From: Legionella donaldsonii
GTDB taxonomy: Bacteria; Pseudomonadota; Gammaproteobacteria; Legionellales; Legionellaceae
Reading direction: 5' to 3'
Assembly (NCBI RefSeq): GCF_900452385.1
Contig: NZ_UGOA01000001.1
Coordinates: 1,249,501-1,313,500 of the forward strand
DNA: 64,000 nt
The notes beneath the pieces were generated by a model. That model searched no databases. It saw only the letters and a program-made list of their open reading frames with translations, and was not told the origin of the DNA. Each line of letters begins with the position of its first letter. Within the stretch, counting starts at the first letter, position 1. The position numbers and the translations under genes were made by a program. Positions 57,614 to 64,000 of the stretch are shown here, piece by piece.

Positions 57614-58948
57614 CTAGTACTCCCAAGGTGGTTTAGGGGTAGTTGGGTAAGCGGTGGGTGTCTGTGTTTTTTCAACCTTCTCGGTTGTTTGATCGCCTAT
57701 TTGTTCTTCATTCTGCATGGCAGACTTTGTCTTGTAGGCCTTTTCTTTTAATTCCGGGTTTAAAATTTTTGGATTTACTCCGTGAAAATCAGTGCCGTCT
57801 AATTCTTCGACGTTCCGAGCAAAGCCATAGGTTGGGAAAAAGTAATTGAGTGCGGGCTCTAACGTAGAAGGTAAGACGTGTTCGGCAAGGATATGACCAT
57901 TGTGCGAATTGGCGAAATAAACAGTCGTTGCTATACCACGTTGAGTTTGCGGATTTATTTCGGCACCAAAACCAGCCCTTGCGTTATTCATGTCGCCGGT
58001 GTGGTAAGCGCCTATTATTTGGCCCTGATTATTTTTGACTAACCCTATGCCTAGACCCCAAGTCACCTGTTCTCTATCGCTTTTAGAAACCCTTATTTTT
58101 TCAACCAGTTTATCTTCTGAATAGGGGAAGAAATCGTTGATCATCGAATAAATGGGTTCAATAGGCCTGAAGGCATAGTTTAATTGGTCGTCATTGATCC
58201 AGGCGGTTATGAATTTGGCATACTCTTCCGCTGTTGTTCTTAGACTGTTGGCGGCGACAGGTTTATTGCCATAGCTACTGTTTGGCATATTTAAAGCCCG
58301 CGGCCCAAATACGTATTCTCGAGCTAATGTTTCCAGATCCACACCGGTCAGTTCTTTAATTGCTCCTTGCAAGCAGTCAATACCAGGTCCTGAATAGGCA
58401 TAATATTTACCCGGTGGAAACTGGAATTTAAATGGTTCTTCATCCGTGATATGTAAACCAGTTCTATGGGATAGTACCATTTCAGCGGTCAAGAGTTTTG
58501 CCTGTTCGTTCTGGTTCGGGAGAAATCGCTTGAGGAAGGGGTTTTCGTCATCTGGAATTATTTGTCCCTCTGTATCCCGGAACAGAGTATACAAAGGCGT
58601 TTTTAAATCAAATTCAGTCTTAAATTTCCCCAGGAATGCAGGGCGCTCTCTGTTGATTTTATTCATTTCGATTAGTTTTAAGACCAAATAAGCAAAGACG
58701 GGTTTACTCAGCGAAGCGGCCTCAAAAATTGTTCCGGGCCTAACAGGAGTAGGGGAGGACTCTTCTGTGCCAAGCGTTTCTCCTATGGGCATCGTAAAAA
58801 TACCCCCATTTCTACAAGCAGCAACAGCTGCTCCCTTGATCTTGCTTGATCTCATTAAATGGTGAGTCGACTCGCGGGTAATTCCATTAACCTCATCGAC
58901 TTCCTGAAGTTGAACGGTGTCTTCAGGTTCAAATTTTTCGGTAGACAT
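57614..58948 (-). CDS. Serine hydrolase, beta-lactamase/PBP-like
   Basis: A 444-residue protein of the class C beta-lactamase-related family. The nucleophile motif is EAASLSKPVFAY (SxxK), the second YSGPG (YxN position), and the third HTGD in place of KTG. No signal peptide is apparent, which is unusual for a cell-wall enzyme and fits an esterase or exported effector. The last ~40 residues are Pro/Thr-rich. Substrate unknown. Confidence 0.85.
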   Translation of the reverse strand: MSTEKFEPEDTVQLQEVDEVNGITRESTHHLMRSSKIKGAAVAACRNGGIFTMPIGETLGTEESSPTPVRPGTIFEAASLSKPVFAYLVLKLIEMNKINRERPAFLGKFKTEFDLKTPLYTLFRDTEGQIIPDDENPFLKRFLPNQNEQAKLLTAEMVLSHRTGLHITDEEPFKFQFPPGKYYAYSGPGIDCLQGAIKELTGVDLETLAREYVFGPRALNMPNSSYGNKPVAANSLRTTAEEYAKFITAWINDDQLNYAFRPIEPIYSMINDFFPYSEDKLVEKIRVSKSDREQVTWGLGIGLVKNNQGQIIGAYHTGDMNNARAGFGAEINPQTQRGIATTVYFANSHNGHILAEHVLPSTLEPALNYFFPTYGFARNVEELDGTDFHGVNPKILNPELKEKAYKTKSAMQNEEQIGDQTTEKVEKTQTPTAYPTTPKPPWEY

Positions 58949-59109
58949 TGTTTAGCTCAAGCTTAAGTGTTTATTTATTATACTATATCTTCTCTGGATC
59001 CCGGTAACGTATCCCTAACGCCAGTGTGATGATGATATTTTTATAATAATTAGTTGATATTAAAAAGAGATATGGCAAACTTCGCTTTTTTAAACGAGGA
59101 TGTCTTAAC

Positions 59110-59436
59110 ATGAAAAAAAGTTTTGTAGCAGCTTGCCTGATTATGTTGGTTCCAGTGATTTCTTTTGCGAGCATTAACTATAAGAATACCTATTGCGGTA
59201 ATGAAAAATATTTAGGAAACCCCAAGACAAAGCGGCCACATCTGCACTGCGGCAAGGGTTTTATGTCTTATAAAAAAGCGAGCGGTGACCATACGGTTAT
59301 AACTGGGCTGGGTGATTGCAAACGAACAGATACTGTTTTTGATGATATAAAAGCGAATCGAACTGCATTTGCAAATTATACTGCGATTTATAATGCCCTT
59401 GTAGCCTACCATCAAAGTGGTTGCCCAAATCAATAA
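59110..59436 (+). CDS. Small secreted cysteine-containing protein
   Basis: A 108-residue protein with a signal peptide (FVAACLIMLVPVISFAS). The mature ~87 residues contain four cysteines (YCGN, HCGKG, DCKR, SGCPNQ), enough for two disulfides. Family not recognised. Divergent from the serine hydrolase. Confidence 0.78.
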   Translation: MKKSFVAACLIMLVPVISFASINYKNTYCGNEKYLGNPKTKRPHLHCGKGFMSYKKASGDHTVITGLGDCKRTDTVFDDIKANRTAFANYTAIYNALVAYHQSGCPNQ

Positions 59437-59484
59437 TTACCCGTTAAACCGTTAAGGGAGTGAGTGGTACTCCCTTGATGGTTG

Positions 59485-60435
59485 TTAGAAAAGCGATTGC
59501 AAGTGGGAACGGGCTGCATCCGTTAGTTCATGGGCTTCTTTGGGGACAGGCATAGGCCCTTTGGGTTTAAATAGACTATCGCAGGCAACGCCCGCAGTAA
59601 TAACGCTCGGGAAAGCGGTAGTCGCTGTTAGTGTAGGCAAGGCTGTCTCTGCTGATCCCAGAAAAGGTGCAATAAAGAGAGCGGGATAATAGGAGCACAG
59701 TGTTAAGCCAACTCCATATCCTATTGCACCTGCAAATAAAGTGATAATTGCCACAGCGGCAATTTTTAAAACAATATTGAGAAAAGGATGCGCTTCTTCT
59801 TCAAGAATAAGCTGAGTATTAGCAATAAAGTCAGTAATGGATTTTTCTTTATCTAATCCATTGATAATCGATTCCTCAAGTTGCTCCAAGGCAGCTTGCA
59901 ATTGCTGCTTTTTATCCTGCGATAAAGGGTCCATTTCTTTGGCATATTTTATTTTTGCCTCGCTCCACAAGGAAAGACGTTGCTTATTAGCTAACTGTTG
60001 TTGCTTCACAACCTCTTCGACTTGTTGGCGTAAATCTGAATTCATATCGTGATGGGCTACAACGACGTGTTTGCTAATTCCCTGAAGTGGCAATTGAGAA
60101 AGTGTTTGCATCGCTGGGAATTTGCTCGTGCAGTATTGAACTGTTCCAAGCATCATTAATGGCGTAGCAGGGTTTTCTTGGAGGAAAGCATTGATAGCTG
60201 ACTGGATTTTCTCTATTTCTATGGGTTGGTTTAAATCAATGCAGCAAAATCCTATTTTGCCCTCGTTATGCTCGACAGTGATGATACTTCCTTGCAATCG
60301 GTAATGTTCTAAAAGCCAGGTACTTAATAGGTTGTTTTCAAGGTCTTGAAACGCTGTTTTTGTTGGCGTTCCACTACCAGTGGTTAACCGTTTAAAAAAA
60401 GAAATTTGTTCTTTACCCATGCTGGTTCCTGGCAA
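59485..60435 (-). CDS. Hypothetical protein with C-terminal membrane hairpin
   Basis: A 316-residue protein. The first ~220 residues are soluble, with a Gln/Lys-rich helical stretch (KKQQLQAALEQLEESI); residues ~222-290 hold two hydrophobic segments (IAAVAIITLFAGAIGYGVG and an Ala/Thr-rich one). A soluble domain followed by a late hairpin is frequent among Legionella proteins targeted to host membranes, but secretion cannot be shown here. Confidence 0.7.
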   Translation of the reverse strand: MPGTSMGKEQISFFKRLTTGSGTPTKTAFQDLENNLLSTWLLEHYRLQGSIITVEHNEGKIGFCCIDLNQPIEIEKIQSAINAFLQENPATPLMMLGTVQYCTSKFPAMQTLSQLPLQGISKHVVVAHHDMNSDLRQQVEEVVKQQQLANKQRLSLWSEAKIKYAKEMDPLSQDKKQQLQAALEQLEESIINGLDKEKSITDFIANTQLILEEEAHPFLNIVLKIAAVAIITLFAGAIGYGVGLTLCSYYPALFIAPFLGSAETALPTLTATTAFPSVITAGVACDSLFKPKGPMPVPKEAHELTDAARSHLQSLF

Positions 60436-60608
60436 ATTTTGCCTAGTGTATTGCAGTTACATTAACGGAATCTTAAATAGGATTTTTCCATTGAACTAAG
60501 TCTTTATACGAACGAAATGGCACTGAACAAAACGTGCCTCAGCGTTCCCATGTCTGGTTTTGAGACAAGGAAGCAACAGGGTTATTACAAGAACTCATTG
60601 TACCTGTG

Positions 60609-61784
60609 TTACCCATATTCAATGTGTTTGCCTTTGGTAATTTCATAAATAACTGACTTCACTTTGAAACGCCGGTCAGCGCTTAAACTGTTTGCCAGGG
60701 TCATATAAAGTGAACCATCCATTGAAAACACATGGGAACTAACGCCACCAAAAGTGGGTATTGTTTGAATGATGGCAAATTGTCCCTCTTTCCATTGATA
60801 TAAAGGAGATTGCAAGGCGGGGTTTGGATTAGTGTGATTACCGGTAATAAAATTAATCCGGAAAAGGTAGTGCTCATCCCTTAAAGTGAAATAACTAAAA
60901 TGGCGTCCTCCTTCGCCTTGTAAAAGTTGATAGGGATTAAATTTTTTTCCATCCCACTGATAGAGTACCGAATCTGTTTTAATATTGGCGTACGCGAGAT
61001 AAAATTTATTATCCAGCATAAAAAATTCAAAGCCTCGCCCGCCATCACCTTTAAACTGTTGATACAGATTAAATTGAGCCCCATCCCACAAATAAAGGGA
61101 CGATTGCTTCAAGTGATCGGCAAAGGCTAAAAATAATTTGTTATTAATAGAGAAGGCTTTAAACGAATAACCCTGACGTGATGGAATGGTTTGAAAAGGA
61201 ACAAATTTTTTACCATCCCACTCGTAAATCATGGAATTAGTTTCTTGAGGATGGCCTTTGTTTTCGGAAGTACCCCCTCCATTTGCAACCGCTAAAAAGT
61301 GCCGTTGGCCAATATTGAAAGAGTACCATTGCTGTGCACCGTAAGTTAAAAATTCTTGTACGGGATAAAAATAACGCCCATCCCATTGATAGAGCATGGA
61401 ATAAGTATGCAAATTAAAAGGAGGATGAGGACCTGAGTGTGCACTGGCAATCGCTAAAAAAGAATTTTTGCCAATCGAAAAAAAAGTAGCTGATTCATTA
61501 CCATGTCCGGGGATGCGTTGGTATTCACGGAATTGACTACCTGCTTTCTTGAAAATGATCACATCAACATCGGCGTTACCTCCGTCCATCTTGGCAGGGG
61601 TGTCAGGGATGTCTTCAGCGAACTGGGCTACTGCAATGTAGTACTCATCCTCCAGAGTAAATGGTGTTAATTGGCGAGCGCCAGTTGTTTCCAGGTATTG
61701 GATAGGAATCAATAGTTGTTCTGCAAAAACCGAAGTGGAAAAACCAATCAGTAAATAGGTGATTAACCATTTGATTATTCTCAT
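60609..61784 (-). CDS. Secreted EAR/EPTP-repeat beta-propeller protein
   Basis: A 391-residue protein with a signal peptide (WLITYLLIGFSTSVFA) and seven repeats of ~45-50 residues. Each has an F-x-L/I-A-x-A strand followed by Y-x-W-D/E-G-x2-F/Y-x-P/L-Y/F-Q, as in YQWDGKKFNPYQLLQGEGG. This is the epitempin-associated repeat, which builds a seven-bladed propeller in animal LGI and VLGR proteins. A role in binding outside the cell is likely. Confidence 0.85.
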   Translation of the reverse strand: MRIIKWLITYLLIGFSTSVFAEQLLIPIQYLETTGARQLTPFTLEDEYYIAVAQFAEDIPDTPAKMDGGNADVDVIIFKKAGSQFREYQRIPGHGNESATFFSIGKNSFLAIASAHSGPHPPFNLHTYSMLYQWDGRYFYPVQEFLTYGAQQWYSFNIGQRHFLAVANGGGTSENKGHPQETNSMIYEWDGKKFVPFQTIPSRQGYSFKAFSINNKLFLAFADHLKQSSLYLWDGAQFNLYQQFKGDGGRGFEFFMLDNKFYLAYANIKTDSVLYQWDGKKFNPYQLLQGEGGRHFSYFTLRDEHYLFRINFITGNHTNPNPALQSPLYQWKEGQFAIIQTIPTFGGVSSHVFSMDGSLYMTLANSLSADRRFKVKSVIYEITKGKHIEYG

Positions 61785-62044
61785 AATATCCTAATTATTT
61801 TCTGTTACTTGAAAATATCAATGTGAACTGGCATAGCCAAGACGAGTGAATCATTTATTTCAAAACATTTAAAAAAATATTTTTTAATTAACTAGTTCTA
61901 TCACAGCAAAGTCTCCGCATCAATTAGCAGAATTTTTTCATTGTCAGTTCGACTCCATAATATTCACATAAGAAATACGTAATATTGCGATAATAAATTA
62001 GTCATACAATTTATATAGAGCAACGCACTTTGTTGTGGTGTTGA
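61785..62044. promoter_or_regulatory. AT-rich divergent promoter region
   Basis: This gap separates two divergent genes and must hold both promoters. It is very AT-rich. I could not assign a definite -35/-10 pair or a known regulator site. Confidence 0.4.
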
Positions 62045-64000
62045 ATGCACGTATTTTCGGCAATGCAAGAGCCTTATACTAAGGTTAAGGCTACAGTTGA
62101 TAAGTTTAAGACCTTAGGGTTATCTAAGAAGTGCAATGCGATTCGACATACGTTGACGATGTTGTTAACTAATCCTGAGATTATGTCTGAGCAACTTGCT
62201 GAAAAGTTGTTGCCTTCAGCAAGAGGGGTACCTTACCACATCGATTCCTCTGATCCCGAACAAGTCGTTGTGCTTAAAAAAGCAATCAATATGTTGTTCA
62301 ATATTGAAAAAATGCTACAAGAGCTTGAACAAATCAATCTGAGTGAAACAGCAAGCCTCACAGAATTAGTAGCACTTGCTCCAAAAATCGCAAGAAGCCT
62401 TTATTGTGTGATTAATCAAGTGTATGAGGCGATCCAATTAATCAATCACTCAAACGCCTCTGTTCAAGCCATTTTGGGCCCTCATTTTAATCAGCTTAAA
62501 CAAAAAATGGCTCCACTATTGGAGCAGCTAGGACAATTTACACCCCGTGGTGCTCTTTTAGATCAACCTTGGGGTGAAGTGTTTGGTAAAGCAGTTGAGC
62601 TTTTACCCAAAGAACAGATCACCTCTGACGAGGTAAGTTTCAATGCTCTGGGACAAGCTGTTTTTAATATTCCAGACTATTTTAAACAATTACAAACCAT
62701 GCTTGAAACCGGCTCCTTATTCTCTGAGCCAGACTTATCTATGGATCCCCCTAATCCTGCCCTTTTAAAACAAAAGGAAAAAAGAGAAAAAGAAGCGAAT
62801 GCCTTTGTTGCCAATTTGGATAGCATGGCCGTTAAAACCTGGTCCCAAGGACTCGGTATTGAATATGTTGCTGCGATTGGGCGGTTGGCAGGTTTCTTAA
62901 AAGATCATACGAAGGCCTTAGTCCAGACTGCCATACCAACCTCTAAGGCAGCCTACTTAAGACTCGAAGAAGCCTTACTTAATTTTAAACGCAAAGTACT
63001 ACCAGCTATCATAGATGAGTTGGAAGCGCTTGAGATAACGATGGGTTTAAAACCTGGCCTCTTGGTTGAGCCAGCGTTAAGTGCAGCAACGACTTATTAC
63101 AATAAATTGATTGAAACCCTTACTACTAAAATTGAAGAAGCAAGGGTTAAAGCGGATAACGTCGGTGTAAAGGCTTTCTTATATGTCACTGAAAAAGATG
63201 AAGATAAATTAGAGTTAGGCACGAAATTCGAAGTAGGGGAAGAAGTCGCGCACTTAATTGATGAGACCTTCGTAGCACAAAGGATAAGTCGGCAACATGC
63301 GAGACTCGATGCAGCAAGAGAAAGGATGTATGAGGTACAAGAGATTGCCGGGGCTGCGGAATCATTTTTTGCAAAAATTAGTACGCGACCTGAAAAATTA
63401 ACTATCCAGGATAGACAAGAATTAGCTTTCCTTTATCAGCAATTCCAACCTCATATGAGGGCTAGAGATCCCCGATTGGATGCGGAAATTGTAAGTTACC
63501 TGAATTTAACAGAGCAAGAAAAAGAGCGCTTGTCTCAGGGAGCAGCTAGCGCCTCACCAGAACCTGAGGAACAACCCTTTCTTAGAACCGTCGGTGACTA
63601 TGGTTTACGGTTGGTTGGACAGACCTTATTTGACAGGATTTTAAAACAAGACACGGCAGTGATGAATGCGATAAACAGAGAAATAGCTACCGTAGCAACG
63701 CAAATAGATTTAATTCAATCCAGCCAGGCTCAAGTGAAAGCGTCCTCCTATGAGAGAATGGGTAAAAAAACTACCCTTGAAGCGATTTCTGATAGCAATG
63801 GGTTAAATCCAGTCACCACTGCCGAAAACTTATCGTCTAGGCAACTCAACAAAAAAATGGCTGATTTGGATGATCAACTCGATGAATTGGCACAAGCAAG
63901 AAAGGCATTTTCAACGTTTATTGATACGCTCAATGAAGTCGCAAAAGGAAATAAACCACTCAGTGGTGTGGATGCAGAGACTAAAGAGCAATTGCGGAAA
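62045..64000 (+). CDS. Very large helical protein, effector-like (3' end missing)
   Basis: The frame is open from ATG 62045 (a TGA lies directly before it) to the window edge, 652 codons; ATG 62063 is an alternative start. The protein is Glu/Lys/Leu-rich, almost wholly helical, with coiled-coil stretches (KQKEKREKEANAF; LNKKMADLDDQLDELAQARK) and no signal peptide. Size and composition recall the SidH/SdhA group of Legionella effectors, but this is an impression, not a match. Confidence 0.8.
   Translation, partial: MHVFSAMQEPYTKVKATVDKFKTLGLSKKCNAIRHTLTMLLTNPEIMSEQLAEKLLPSARGVPYHIDSSDPEQVVVLKKAINMLFNIEKMLQELEQINLSETASLTELVALAPKIARSLYCVINQVYEAIQLINHSNASVQAILGPHFNQLKQKMAPLLEQLGQFTPRGALLDQPWGEVFGKAVELLPKEQITSDEVSFNALGQAVFNIPDYFKQLQTMLETGSLFSEPDLSMDPPNPALLKQKEKREKEANAFVANLDSMAVKTWSQGLGIEYVAAIGRLAGFLKDHTKALVQTAIPTSKAAYLRLEEALLNFKRKVLPAIIDELEALEITMGLKPGLLVEPALSAATTYYNKLIETLTTKIEEARVKADNVGVKAFLYVTEKDEDKLELGTKFEVGEEVAHLIDETFVAQRISRQHARLDAARERMYEVQEIAGAAESFFAKISTRPEKLTIQDRQELAFLYQQFQPHMRARDPRLDAEIVSYLNLTEQEKERLSQGAASASPEPEEQPFLRTVGDYGLRLVGQTLFDRILKQDTAVMNAINREIATVATQIDLIQSSQAQVKASSYERMGKKTTLEAISDSNGLNPVTTAENLSSRQLNKKMADLDDQLDELAQARKAFSTFIDTLNEVAKGNKPLSGVDAETKEQLRK

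Overview
The window reads as a chromosomal segment of a Legionella species or close relative. The supporting signs are low-to-moderate GC, a flagellar-type FleQ regulator, a System I cytochrome c maturation operon with split ccmH and ccmI, a three-gene transhydrogenase, a dodecin, a eukaryote-like ecto-NTPDase, a ChiA-like chitinase and several large coiled-coil or kinase-like proteins of the kind these bacteria send into host cells. No search could be run, so the genus is an inference from gene content.

Layout. 1-6.1 kb: end of an RND efflux adaptor gene (runs off the left edge), a cysteine-rich secreted protein with an internal duplication, fleQ, a Pro/Ala-rich small protein, a kinase-like protein and sohB. 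6.4-12.6 kb: ccmABCDEFGHI, mostly joined by 4-bp overlaps. 12.7-18.1 kb: dodecin, recQ and a valine-type acyl-CoA catabolism operon. 18.2-33.9 kb: a membrane diguanylate cyclase, a GNAT acetyltransferase, ndh, prfC, an 867-residue coiled-coil protein, a small secreted protein, pntAA-pntAB-pntB, comEC and an ecto-NTPDase.

34.0-41.0 kb is an accessory region starting at tRNA-Thr(CGT). It holds a ParA-like ATPase with a small membrane protein, a GNAT protein, a frameshifted antitoxin, a Phd-type antitoxin and two divergent Fic genes. The 385 bp between the Fic genes contain two different ordered operator-like systems: a seven-unit array with a period of about 31 bp, and two inverted repeats with identical geometry. 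A relic of the second Fic gene, with its operator, lies near 52.7 kb.

41.3-64.0 kb: a hybrid histidine kinase, a single-module formyltransferase-containing NRPS with a glutamine-like specificity code, a chitinase, a LuxR-type regulator with a tiny ORF in front, two more GGDEF proteins, a serine hydrolase, secreted and membrane proteins, an EAR-repeat propeller protein and the start of a very large effector-like gene that runs off the right edge.

The strongest unexplained signals are (i) two diverged ~300-bp non-coding repeats 8.7 kb apart, each with three perfect DnaA boxes and one near match in the same geometry plus an AT-rich segment; (ii) the double-Fic locus, including an apparent AbiEi-like/Fic fusion, with its two operator systems; and (iii) the formyl-NRPS.
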